From contig NC_089453.1 in NCBI RefSeq assembly GCF_026210795.1, positions 2,668,501 through 2,732,500 of the forward strand: a DNA stretch of 64,000 nucleotides. Reading direction: 5' to 3'. The notes beneath the pieces are model-generated. The model was not told the DNA's origin. It searched no databases and saw only the letters and a program-made list of their open reading frames with translations. Below are positions 1 to 8,976 of the stretch, piece by piece. A program made the position numbers and the translations under genes. How positions within the stretch are numbered: the stretch's first letter is position 1; every line of letters begins with the position of its first letter. The DNA is from Rhizophagus irregularis. Its lineage: Eukaryota > Glomeromycota > Glomeromycetes > Glomerales > Glomeraceae.

Positions 1-94
1 CGGCCATTTTTTGTTCTATTAAATCGAGTACTAATTTATAGTTACCTAATCTTCAATTGCCGAATATATTTTTTCTGACGGGGGTAAGTCGGGT

Positions 95-202
95 GCCATA
101 GTTCGGCTGCCATAGTTCGGCTGCCATAGTTCGGCTGCCATAGTTCGGCTGCCATAGTTCGGGTGCCATAGTTCGGCTGCCATAGTTCGGGTGCCATAGT
201 TC
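95..202. repeat. 14-bp tandem repeat, 8 copies
   Basis: Eight consecutive copies of a 14-bp unit (gccatagttcggct, with ct/gt variation at the end) start at 95, 109, 123, 137, 151, 165, 179 and 193. There are no unique spacers, so this is a minisatellite and not a CRISPR array. The core word gccatag, or its reverse complement ctatggc, recurs singly down to about 510 (298, 326-350, 404-428), so the flank can form hairpins between opposite-orientation copies. Confidence 0.95.
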
Positions 203-660
203 AGGACATAGGGGGTCATACTTGGGGGGTCTAGGTGAGTATATAAAGGGTAATCATAGCGTGAATCGGGTTTTGGGGTCTAAGGGGCTGACTAAGGCTG
301 CCATAGTATTATTATAAGATTTTTCGTACTATGGCAGGTACTATGGCAGGAGATTCTGTCTGATTTCAGCTTTATTCACGTTTTTATTCCGTTTTTAAGT
401 AGTCTGCCATAGTTGCCATAGTTGTCATAGTAAGTTATATATAAGAAAAAATGTATAAAAAAAAATAAGTGGAAAAATACCGTGGCAGACCATGGTACTG
501 TGGCAGGTAAACCTGCCCCACGGAGGGGGGATGTAGGTACTGCGAGGCCAGCGTGGCCGAGGTGGGATGAGCGTAGCGAGGCACACTACCAGCCCGACGA
601 CACTTTTGTGTTACAATCACAATTCATATATTTACTAGCCAATAAAATTAAGCATTGTCC
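203..660. other. Non-coding flank with scattered gccatag/ctatggc words and a GC-rich patch
   Basis: No convincing gene. Copies of the 14-mer core occur in both orientations. From 505 to 600 the base composition rises sharply in GC (for example gcgtggccgaggtggg). At 608-650 a stretch gtgttacaatca...gccaataaaatta resembles 2529-2582 in the same orientation, so the repeat array between them is bracketed by similar direct sequences. ORFs here are short and show no recognisable protein. Confidence 0.4.
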
Positions 661-714
661 GCACACTAATATTTTCGTTTATTCAGAACTAAAACCAAGT
701 TAATGACATTTATA

Positions 715-2480
715 AAAGCAATAACATATACTATTAGTCCTATCAACACTTTACCGAAAATGAAAAGTCTTTTTTTAACAAGATTTAAAATTAAAATTAA
801 GCTTCTGCAATAAAAGAAGTCTTTTAATATAATATTTACCAACTCTCTATCAAAATAAAAAGACAATACCATCAAGAAAGTAAGAAAAGTAAGGATTAAT
901 CATTAATTATTAGACCTTTTATTTCTATATAAGAACTTTATGTGTATGTAATTAATTACTTTATTAAAAAAATTGTTAAGCATCCTGGTTCCTAATTTAT
1001 ATACTTTAATCATTTCCAAAGGCTGTTTCATACACCATTAGCCCATATAACACCTACCGAAGTGAAAAATAACAAAGATACCAAAAAAATGGAGAAAAAA
1101 GGATTTATACCATTTATCCTGGTAGAGCGTTAGAATTTTTCCGCCAAACAATTTCTACTAGTTCTTTATTACCTGGTATATTTCGTCCGATGGTATCAGC
1201 TTTAAAGTTTGGCTTTAACAATGTGAAAAAACCTAAAAAAAGAAAAAAAACTCATTAATATTATCATTTATAACAGGTTATTACATACACTATTAGCCCA
1301 TATAACACCTACCGAAGTGAAAGGTAACAAAGGTACCTTAGAAATGGGATCAGTTTTAAAGTTTGGCTTTAACAACGTGAAAAAAACCTAAAAAAAGAAA
1401 AAAAAACTCATTAATATTATCATTTATAATAGGTTATTACATACACCATTAGCCCATATAATACCTACCAAAGTGAAAGGTAACAAAGGTACCTTAGAAA
1501 TGGGATCAGTTTTAAAGTTTGGCTTTAACAACGTGAAAAAAACCTAAAAAAAGAAAAAAAAACTCATTAATATTATCATTTATAATAGGTTATTACATAC
1601 ACCATTAGCCCATATAACACCTACCGAAGTGAAAGGTAACAAAGGTACCTTAAAAATGAGATCAGCTTTAAAGTTTGGCTTTAACAACATGAAAGAACCT
1701 AAAAAAAGAAAAAAACTCATTAATATCGTTTATAACAGGTTATTACATGCACTATTAACCTATATAACACCTACCGAAATGAAAAAAAACACAATTGGCG
1801 GTAAATCTTAGCTTTTACAATGAAAAAAACCTAAAAAAAAAGAAAAAACACTTGTTAGTATTGTTTCTAAAAGCTTCGCATACACCAACAACCTGAATAA
1901 CACCTACCGAGACTTCGCCAAAGTGGAAAGTAAGAGGTCTTCTTTAGAAAGGAAATCAAATTAAAGAACCTAAAAAAAAGAAAAAAATTGGTTAATATCG
2001 TTTACAAGAGGTTAATACATATACAAAAACTTTGAAGAGGCCGTTTAAATTAGTTCATAGTCTATATAACCGACACTTACCAATATTTTTTCCAAATGAG
2101 AAGAAGGAAGAGTAACGAAATTGACATTAAACTTCCGTTGTGAAAAGAATCTAAAGTGAAAGAATCTAAAGTAAAAAAAAAATCGTTAATAGTGTTTTTA
2201 AGGTTATTAAACACGGTGTATTAAACTTCACTTACCGAGTCTTTAATTAAAAGTAAGAAGAATGAAAAGTCTCTTTTCAAATGATATTAACGTCAAAATC
2301 CACAACGCAAAAGACCTGAAAAAAGAAAAAAAAACCTTTAGTGTAGTTTTCAAAACAAGACAAAAAAGAAGAAAAAGAAACTAACCATCGAATATAAACA
2401 TGATAAACAATATTTTTAATGAAAACGTAATTAGAAAAGAAATGTAAAGGTTTGTTTTTATTAAAAGGTAGGGACAAAGA
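715..2480. repeat. Degenerate tandem array of about 156-bp units
   Basis: The best-preserved copies start with ggttattacat at 1276, 1432, 1588 and 1738 (spacings 156, 156 and 150 bp). They contain the blocks cccatataacacctaccgaagtgaaaggtaacaaagg, aagtttggctttaacaacgtgaa and an A-rich tail (aacctaaaaaaagaaaaaa). Weaker copies are recognisable at about 720, 1021, 1870, 2050 and 2215. The spacings are multiples of three, and one frame of the 1629-1811 copy stays open across a unit, but most units carry stops, so this is not a present-day gene. It lies immediately 5' of the zinc-finger pseudogene and may be the sub-terminal part of the old transposon. Confidence 0.85.
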
Positions 2481-2641
2481 AACCAAAACAGATCGAAGAA
2501 TTTTTTAAAAAAAAAATTTTAAGATCGTGTTACAATTGAAATTTGACGCGCCACAAAAAAATTTTTCGCCAATAAAATTAGGAGGCGCATGCCCTTGCGA
2601 CATATCACAGGTGCGATAAAAAACAAAACCCTTTAGGTAAT

Positions 2642-3313
2642 ATGAGTCAAACTGCAGTTTCTACCGCACCTTCAACAATAACTCCAATGACTACTGATTC
2701 AAGATTTGAATGTAATATATGCGGAAAACTGTTTAAAAAAAGGGGGATTAACAAGACATTTAAATGTTGTTGCAAAATACAATTCTTTACATTCAGATCT
2801 TGATATTTTACCCGAAAACACTATACATCAATTTAAAGCTATATTAGTTCACTATATTCGCAAGAGGTTACCAAAAGGATATAGACAATTAGGAAAACAA
2901 ACAGTTTCTATTTCCGCTACTGAAAGTCAGTTTTATGCAGTATTTAAAAACCATATACATTATTATTCAGCTACAAAAGGTATCTATAAGTGTATATTTC
3001 GTGGAGGTTCATCAAACCAAGTGTTATCAAATATTCTGGAAATGCAAGGATGGGAAATTAAATTTTATGATCAACGGCAATGTACATATGTTGTACTTTG
3101 TGATGGTGACAACAATATTGAAAATGGTGAAGAAAATCCTATTGCAGCTGCATTATCTCATGAAACAATCAAAAAATTACGTAACCAAAATGCATACGTG
3201 GTCAATTAGTAGTAGAATGGAAAAAGCAAAAAAATACTGATTTTAATGGTAATTTTACTCAAGCAGGTCATGTTTATTTTCATTTTTACAATAGTCAAGC
3301 TATAATTGAATAA
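2642..3313 (+). pseudogene. Small C2H2-like zinc-finger transposon protein, two frameshifts
   Basis: The ATG at 2642 opens a frame that reads FECNICGKLFKK, the first half of a C2H2-like finger. The frame breaks in an A7G5 run near 2735 and continues in another frame (GLTRHLN, giving the two histidine-side residues) through the ORF to 3209. It then breaks again near 3195 and resumes the first frame to the stop at 3311-3313 (VVEWKK...HVYFHFYNSQAIIE). The middle part contains NHIHYYSATKGIYKCIFRG and FYDQRQCTYVVL, which are also found in the degraded copy at 17458-19805, so it is a repeated element gene. It is convergent with the large transposase-like gene ending at 3371, only 58 bp away. Function unknown; a DNA-binding role is inferred from the finger. 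Two compensating indels suggest decay. Confidence 0.75.
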
Positions 3314-3370
3314 AATAGCCAAAATTACACTACATTAATACAAAAAAAAACAATATCAAAGTACATCAAA

Positions 3371-4152
3371 TTAAGTATTTTCATTATAATTATTTCTGGC
3401 TTTAATATGAATTTTATGAGGTTTTTGATATTTTAAAGGAACATCATGATGATTGTAAAAAAGAGATTGATTTTCATGTTCCAAGATTTCAATAATATCT
3501 GATGACTTAGATTTTTTACCTCCATCTTTCATTGTTTTATGAAAAAAATAAGAAACCTGCTCATGGTTTTTCTTTTCAACAGCACTACACGAAAATGACT
3601 TTAATCCCCATTTCTGATGAATTGCTATAAATTCAGAAACATGATAGACTAACACATGAATGTAAGGTGTTACATCATCAGGTTTATAAAGACCTTTTTG
3701 AATCCTTGAGTATTTGGGATACCTTCAGATGGCGTTAAAAATAAAGTAAGCCAATTTTTTGCATCATTTTGAAAATCTTCAGCTTTTGTTGTCTGGTCTT
3801 TCATTTTTATATAAAGCTCATAAAATTTATTCCATAGATTTCGTATCATAATGGCACGTTTAGTGTTTCGATCCGGATAAAACCTCAAATATTTTAACGT
3901 GGGATTATGATTAAAAAAGGTTACAAATTTCGGCTTTGAGTGGACTATAATTTCGGCCAGAATTAAAATAATATTATTCCATAAATTTTTATTAATTTTG
4001 GTGGTCCCAGCCTAAATTAACCGAGCCGGTATCCGGATAAAAACCGGATAAAACCGCTACGGATCGAAACTCTAGGCACGTTGTCTTAAAAGAATTTTTG
4101 TTAGATCAAAGAATTGTAATACTTTAAGCTTATCATTTCCCATTAATGACGT
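3371..4152 (-). pseudogene. C-terminal part of large transposase-like gene (continues from 14019)
   Basis: Read on the minus strand, this is the 3' continuation of the ORF cut at 14019. Across the 4-bp target duplication (acgt at 4149-4152 and 14019-14022) the codons run straight on, ...WNYT then SLMGNDKL. They cross the second insertion site (3861-4074) without losing frame (RQRA then IMIRNLWN). One indel near 3695 (run of five A) breaks the frame. The remainder to the stop at 3371 reads ...DVTPYIHVLVYHVSEF and WGLKSFSCSAVEKKNHEQ. Three nested insertions and one frameshift make it a pseudogene. Confidence 0.8.
3853..4082. mobile_element. hAT-type MITE (3861-4074) with 8-bp duplication GGCACGTT
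   Basis: A 214-bp element with terminal inverted repeats TAG(T/A)GTTTCGATCCG (one mismatch in 15) at 3861-3875 and 4060-4074. It is flanked by identical 8-bp copies GGCACGTT at 3853-3860 and 4075-4082. An 8-bp duplication and a TAG start are typical of hAT elements. It has no coding capacity. It interrupts the minus-strand transposase-like gene, and removing it together with one duplication copy restores the reading frame, which confirms the boundaries. Confidence 0.9.
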
Positions 4153-4606
4153 TGTGACTAGGGATTGGAATCGATTCCCATTATTAGAATCGATTCTAAA
4201 ATCGATTAATCGCGATTAATCGTTTCGCAAATACCGATTTTTTTTATACTATTTATAATAGGTTTGTTTAAACACATATCACGTGATTACAAAAATTACA
4301 GTGATCGACGAAAAAATTTCCTTTTTTGGAAATTTGTACAACCTTGTGCGATAGCAACTTGAATTTTATTGGGAGATAAAATTTCCTTTTTAGGAAGTTT
4401 GTGTTCCGTCACGTGATTCGCGGGCGGAATTATGAATTTGGCCAAAATTAACTATTATGAACAAATAATAATTTACGGTCAAATTAACGAAACTGCGCCA
4501 CAATAAGTAGATTCGATTTTTATTCGTAATTCGATTTAAAATCGATTCTTATCGATTTTCGATAGTTTCGATTTTAATCGAATCTTTTCCGATCCCTAGT
4601 TGTGAC
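4151..4606. mobile_element. hAT-type MITE (4159-4598) inside the LTR, 8-bp duplication GTTGTGAC
   Basis: A 440-bp element starting TAGGGATTGGAATCG and ending TTCCGATCCCTA (inverted repeats with one mismatch in the first 12). It is flanked by GTTGTGAC at 4151-4158 and 4599-4606. It holds repeated aatcgatt words near both ends and no ORF. The target lies across the first six bases of the left LTR (TGTGAC), so the insertion is younger than the retrotransposon. Confidence 0.9.
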
Positions 4607-5059
4607 ACGCCGCCCATAGGATATTAAAATAAAATAAAATATCGTATGTTACCACCGACGTGTTGAGTTCGAACAATATCTATGCTTGGTTTAAAATAAA
4701 AATTAGTTACAAAACATTAATAAACCATTAATTAAAAAAAAAAATAATTAATGTGGCACTTTTTACTCATAAGAAAAAGGCTAAAAGAATGTGTTAGATT
4801 ATTATTAAGGACAAACTAAAATTTTTATTTTCCAAAAATTGAACTGTGGAATTTCTTATCGAAATCCACTTGTATTTATACATATTTAAGAAAAATATTT
4901 CTAATATTTCTAATATTTCTAATAAAATTTGAAGATCTATTACATATGACTATCTCGTTACACTAAACTAAACTATAAATATAATTTTATTGGCTAATTA
5001 TTTATCCTTCGGTTAATTATTTATCCTTATTTTATTTCATTATATTTTCGGTTATTACA
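4601..5059 (-). repeat. Long terminal repeat (3' LTR with respect to the element)
   Basis: 459 bp from TGTGACACGCCG to GGTTATTACA as written on the plus strand, matching 13559-14018 almost base for base. Its first six bases are duplicated at 4153-4158 because a MITE landed there. Confidence 0.95.
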
Positions 5060-5075
5060 TTTATCCTCCTCTTGA
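5060..5075 (-). other. Polypurine tract next to the 3' LTR
   Basis: On the minus strand the bases just before the LTR read AAGAGGAGGATAAA, a purine-rich run directly abutting the LTR start, as expected for the plus-strand priming site of an LTR retrotransposon. Identified by position and composition only. Confidence 0.7.
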
Positions 5076-5123
5076 AAAATTTATGTCCCATAAATTAAGA
5101 ATCGAATTCGGGTCTCAAACATA

Positions 5124-5480
5124 TTATATTATTATATATGGTTCAAATATTTCCCTATCAAAATATTCCTTTAATAATTCTCCATTTACTGGTCTTCTTA
5201 AAATTCTTCCATTTAATTCTTTAATTTTGTACGATCCATTTATTATTACTTCATGTATATAATATGGTCCCTTCCATTTTTCTTCTAGTTTTCCTGTATG
5301 TGTTTTGTATTTCACCGCATTAAAGTATAATACTTTATCCCCTATTTGAAAGTTTTGTTTTCGTTTTCCAACTTTGTCATGATATTTCTTTTGTTGTTTT
5401 TGTGCTTTTTCAATATTCTTCTTCGCTTTATATCTTTTTATTGGTAATTCTTCTATTATATGTTCTATTCTTTTAATCAT
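5124..5480 (-). CDS. Integrase C-terminal (GPY/F) segment of pol
   Basis: 118 codons. Basic, lysine-rich first half, then KWKGPYYIHEVI and NGSYKI, the GPY/F-type C-terminal module of Ty3/gypsy integrases that binds DNA. It is in a different frame from the integrase core at 5477-6328. The core frame ends in MMKKLKELQ, while the frame of this ORF can be read a little further upstream as NDEEVKGIT, so a small indel near 5500 has most likely split one pol reading frame. It is not likely to be a separate gene. Confidence 0.75.
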   Translation of the reverse strand: MIKRIEHIIEELPIKRYKAKKNIEKAQKQQKKYHDKVGKRKQNFQIGDKVLYFNAVKYKTHTGKLEEKWKGPYYIHEVIINGSYKIKELNGRILRRPVNGELLKEYFDREIFEPYIII

Positions 5481-6328
5481 TGTAATTCCTTTAACTTCTT
5501 CATCATTCCATAAGTCAAATAAAATGGTGTCATTTTACTTGATTTCTGTATTTTACTTCTATATGCAAACAATATTGGTGCTATTCTTTGATCCCAGTTT
5601 TTATCTTCATATTCTCTATTTCTATATATTGTTAATTTTTCTTTTACTAATTTCGCCAATGATTCTATTAATGTTTTATTAAATCGTTCTACTAATCCGT
5701 TTGTTTTAGGGTGATAAGGAGTTGAGAATTTATGTTGAACATTAAATTTTTCTGTAAGATCTTTAGTTAATTGATTATTAAATTCTGATCCATTATCTGT
5801 AAGTATTTTCTTTGGACATCCATGTCGACAAATTATTTCTTCATAAATAAATTTTGATATTTCTTTTGCATTTGCTTCTTTTATTGCTTTTACTTCTGGC
5901 CATTTTGTAAAGAAATCTATTGCTACTACTATATATTTATTTCCTTCTTCTGTTCTTGGTAATGGTCCTATTACATCTATTCCAATCATATGAAAAGGTT
6001 CTTTTACTTCTATTGGATGTAATTCATGTAACCCTTGTGGATTATTTCTTCTTTGACAATTATCACAACTTTTTACATATTTTTCTACATCTCGTTTCAT
6101 ATTCTTCCACCAATATTTTTCTTTTACTTTTTCATATGTAGCTTGAATCCCAAAATGTGCTGATAATTCATGATCATGCATCATATACATTATTCCTTCT
6201 AATTCAAATCTTCTTATTACTCTAAACTTATTTTCATCTTTAATTTTATATAAAACTCCATTTTCTTGTACGTATTTTTCTTCTTTTTCTATATTCTTTA
6301 AAATTTTATCATATTCTTTTTCATCCAT
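5477..6328 (-). CDS. Integrase core of Ty3-type pol
   Basis: 283 codons from ATG 6328. An N-terminal zinc-binding HHCC module (HDHELSAHFG ... CDNCQRR) is followed by the DDE catalytic core: D in GIDVIGP, D in LTDNGSEFNN and E in NGLVERF, with 35 residues between the last two. All three catalytic residues are present. The ORF stops at about the point where the GPY/F module should follow, through a frame change. It inserts the cDNA into the genome in intact elements. Confidence 0.9.
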   Translation of the reverse strand: MDEKEYDKILKNIEKEEKYVQENGVLYKIKDENKFRVIRRFELEGIMYMMHDHELSAHFGIQATYEKVKEKYWWKNMKRDVEKYVKSCDNCQRRNNPQGLHELHPIEVKEPFHMIGIDVIGPLPRTEEGNKYIVVAIDFFTKWPEVKAIKEANAKEISKFIYEEIICRHGCPKKILTDNGSEFNNQLTKDLTEKFNVQHKFSTPYHPKTNGLVERFNKTLIESLAKLVKEKLTIYRNREYEDKNWDQRIAPILFAYRSKIQKSSKMTPFYLTYGMMKKLKELQ

Positions 6329-6464
6329 TTGTTAATAAATTTTCTATTTCGTTTTCAAATGGTAAAATAAATTTTATTTCTTTATCTTCAAATAATATGC
6401 AATGATAATTTATATTTGTATGAATTATGAATACATATATTTCTAATCCTATTTTTTTAACCAT
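6321..6464 (-). CDS. Small ORF between RT-RNase H and integrase
   Basis: 47 codons from ATG 6464, stop overlapping the integrase ATG (ATGGATGA). It is rich in acidic and aromatic residues with no recognised motif. It occupies the linker that normally joins RNase H to integrase in pol. The three successive segments (RT, this ORF, integrase) lie in three different frames, so it is probably a displaced piece of the polyprotein linker. A genuine overlapping ORF is the alternative. Confidence 0.4.
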   Translation of the reverse strand: MVKKIGLEIYVFIIHTNINYHCILFEDKEIKFILPFENEIENLLTNG

Positions 6465-6525
6465 TTTTAATTTTATTCATCTCGTTATTCATTATTATTT
6501 ATTATTTTTTTAACTTTTATCTTTC

Positions 6526-7953
6526 TCATATTAACCTTGACATCGCATCAGCATTTTTATTTTCTTTTCCTGGTCTATGTATTATTTCAAAATCATATTG
6601 TTGTAATTCCATCATCCATCTTCCTCTTCTTCCTTTAGGAACTTTTGATGTACTTATAAATCCTTTTAATGCTGCATGATCTGTTATTACTTTAAATTTT
6701 CTTTCAAATAAATATTTATGAAAATATTTTATTCCCCAAAATACTGCTAAACATTCTAATTCTGTTATCGGATACCTCTTTTCTGCATTTACTAAACTTC
6801 TACTTGCATAACTAATAACTATTTCTCTATTATTTTCATCTAATTGTTCTAATATAGCTCCTAATCCTTCTCCTGATGCATCTGTTATTAATATAAATTC
6901 TTTTTCAAAATTCGGATGTTGTAATATCGGATAATTTATTAATTTCTTTTTTAATTCTTCTAATGCTTTTTGTTGTTTGTCTGTCCATACAAAAGGAACA
7001 TTCTTTCTTGTTAATTCCATTATTGGTTTTACTATCTTTGAATATCCTTTCACAAATTTTCTATAATATGAACATAATCCATTTATTTCTCTTATTTGTT
7101 TGATATTCTTTGGCGGTTTTAAATTTTTAATCTTTTCTATTTTTTTATCATCTGGTTTTAACCCATCTGTTCCTACTATATGTCCCAAATATTCTACATT
7201 CTTTTTCACCCATTTACATTTCTTTAACTTTAACATCATATTCGCTTTTCTTAATTCTTCTAATACTATTTTTATATGTTGTAAATGTTCATTCCAATTT
7301 TTTGAATATATTATAATGTCATCTATATATACGTTCATAAATTTATCTAAGTATTCTTTAAATATTTTATTCATTGTTCTTTGAAATATTGCTGGTGCAT
7401 TTTTTAATCCAAACGGCATAACATTAAATTCATATAATCCTTGACTACAAATAAATGCTGTCTTTTCTTTATCTTCTTCTTCCATCTCTATTTGCCAATA
7501 TCCACTTGCTAAATCAATTGTTGTAAACCATTTTGCTACTCTAAATTTTTCTAATAAGTCATCTATTCTTGGCAAAGGATATGCGTCTGTTATCGTCATT
7601 TGATTTATTTTTCTAAAATCTATACAAAATCTTTTATCTCCTGTCTTCTTATTTACTATTACTATTGGTGACGACCATGGACTACATGATTCTTGTATTA
7701 TTTCTTCTTTTAACATTTTATCTATTTCTTTTTTTATTATTTCTCTATTTTCTATACTTTCTCTATATGCTTTTTGATTTATTGGCGTTTTATCTTTTAA
7801 CCTTATATTGCATTTTACTATATTTGTTTTACTTATTTTCTTATCTCCATATATACAAATATCTTCATATTCTTTAACTAAATCTTTTAATTCTTTCTCT
7901 TGTAATTTCTCTAAATCTTTATATTTTATTTCGTCTGTCCAATCTTTGTGCAT
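6526..7953 (-). CDS. Reverse transcriptase-RNase H of Ty3-type pol
   Basis: 475 codons; open upstream to about 8000. RT motifs in order: LKDKTPINQKAYR and EIIQESCSPWSSP (fingers), FTTIDLASGYWQI (first Asp), FNVMPFGLKNAP, then YIDDIIIYS near residue 209 carrying the catalytic DD. RNase H follows: D in LITDASGEG (about residue 354), E in ELECLAVFWG, D in VITDHAALKG and the final D in NADAMSRL. All catalytic residues look intact. It copies element RNA to DNA and degrades the template. The frame differs from the protease ORF upstream and from the integrase downstream. Confidence 0.93.
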   Translation of the reverse strand: MHKDWTDEIKYKDLEKLQEKELKDLVKEYEDICIYGDKKISKTNIVKCNIRLKDKTPINQKAYRESIENREIIKKEIDKMLKEEIIQESCSPWSSPIVIVNKKTGDKRFCIDFRKINQMTITDAYPLPRIDDLLEKFRVAKWFTTIDLASGYWQIEMEEEDKEKTAFICSQGLYEFNVMPFGLKNAPAIFQRTMNKIFKEYLDKFMNVYIDDIIIYSKNWNEHLQHIKIVLEELRKANMMLKLKKCKWVKKNVEYLGHIVGTDGLKPDDKKIEKIKNLKPPKNIKQIREINGLCSYYRKFVKGYSKIVKPIMELTRKNVPFVWTDKQQKALEELKKKLINYPILQHPNFEKEFILITDASGEGLGAILEQLDENNREIVISYASRSLVNAEKRYPITELECLAVFWGIKYFHKYLFERKFKVITDHAALKGFISTSKVPKGRRGRWMMELQQYDFEIIHRPGKENKNADAMSRLI

Positions 7954-7985
7954 CTTTAATGTCTCTCCATTATTATGGCCAAGAC

Positions 7986-8498
7986 CTAATAGTTTTGCTC
8001 TATAACATGTCCTTTTTCTTCATTATTCATTAAAAATATTTCTCGTTCACTTGTTTCTTCATATTCATTTTCACTATCTTCATCTTCACTATCATCACTA
8101 TCATTATCATCATTAATATTTTCATCATTATTTTCATATTCTATTGGTATTTCAATATCTTTTCCATCTTCTCTTAATATTAATGTCTTTTCATTATAAT
8201 CTATTATTCCTCTCTTTTCTCTTAACACATAATTTTCTAATATTAATTCTTTTTCTACTGATTCGATTACGTCCATAATTATTTTCATTTCTGTATTTTC
8301 ATTTATTTCTATTGTTATTTCTATTTTTCCTTTTGATGCAACTCTTGTTCCATTAGCCATTATAAATCTAATATCACTCTTTTCTATTATTGGAATATTT
8401 AATTCTTTTCTTAATTTATCTGATATTAAACTGACTGATGCTCCTGAATCTATTATTATTGATACTAATTTTCCTTTTATTATAACTTTACTTCTCAT
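7986..8498 (-). CDS. Retroviral-type aspartic protease segment
   Basis: 170 codons. It contains the active-site motif IIDSGASVSLIS (D-S-G) followed by NGTRVASKG, then an acidic, Ser/Asp/Glu-rich tail. The DSGA loop is the hallmark of retropepsins that process gag-pol. It lies in the same frame as the zinc-knuckle ORF at 8553-8855, separated only by a TGA at 8553-8555, so both probably formed one reading frame. The RT frame begins just downstream in another frame. Confidence 0.85.
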   Translation of the reverse strand: MRSKVIIKGKLVSIIIDSGASVSLISDKLRKELNIPIIEKSDIRFIMANGTRVASKGKIEITIEINENTEMKIIMDVIESVEKELILENYVLREKRGIIDYNEKTLILREDGKDIEIPIEYENNDENINDDNDSDDSEDEDSENEYEETSEREIFLMNNEEKGHVIEQNY

Positions 8499-8552
8499 TG
8501 CTCTAGTTTCACTTTTATTATCTACACTTTTTATTGGTTGGTCTGAGTGTAG

Positions 8553-8855
8553 TCATGCACTATTATCTTCATCATAATCTCTAGCTATTCTTCTAAATTT
8601 TGGATTTTCATTGTAAATTTGTCCATATGTTATATTTGCTTTTTCATTAAACATATCCATTACATATTTTTCTGGTGGTACATTAACTCGTACTCTAATA
8701 TTTTTATTTCCTCTTTTCATTCCCGGATTTGGACATTCTTTTATAAAATGACCTCTTAATCCACATCTTTCACATTGATTTTGCCTTCTTCTTGATTGGT
8801 ATGCTCTATCTCTATCTTCTTTATTTAGAAAATCTTCCTTTTCTTTCACCATCAA
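8553..8855 (-). CDS. Second zinc-knuckle segment, gag-pol junction
   Basis: About 100 codons with a CCHC knuckle, CERCGLRGHFIKEC, followed by a basic stretch. The gag frame, if read past its stop at 8977, gives about 45 more residues (TLRSGKKYGRDL...) before a frame change into this ORF. A TGA at 8553-8555 then separates it from the protease in the same frame. The stops and shifts are most simply decay, but a programmed frameshift or readthrough cannot be excluded from one copy. Confidence 0.7.
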   Translation of the reverse strand: MMVKEKEDFLNKEDRDRAYQSRRRQNQCERCGLRGHFIKECPNPGMKRGNKNIRVRVNVPPEKYVMDMFNEKANITYGQIYNENPKFRRIARDYDEDNSA

Positions 8856-8976
8856 TATCCATTTTCATATCATATTCTCTCTTTGGTGGTATTGGAACAT
8901 CTTCAATTTCCATTTCGATATCTTCATTATCTAAATCTCTTCCATATTTTTTACCACTTCTTAAAGTTGGAAATAT

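Noticed and set aside
95-202. Possible CRISPR array
   Set aside because: Repeats are directly adjacent with no spacers, and the DNA is eukaryotic; it is a minisatellite.
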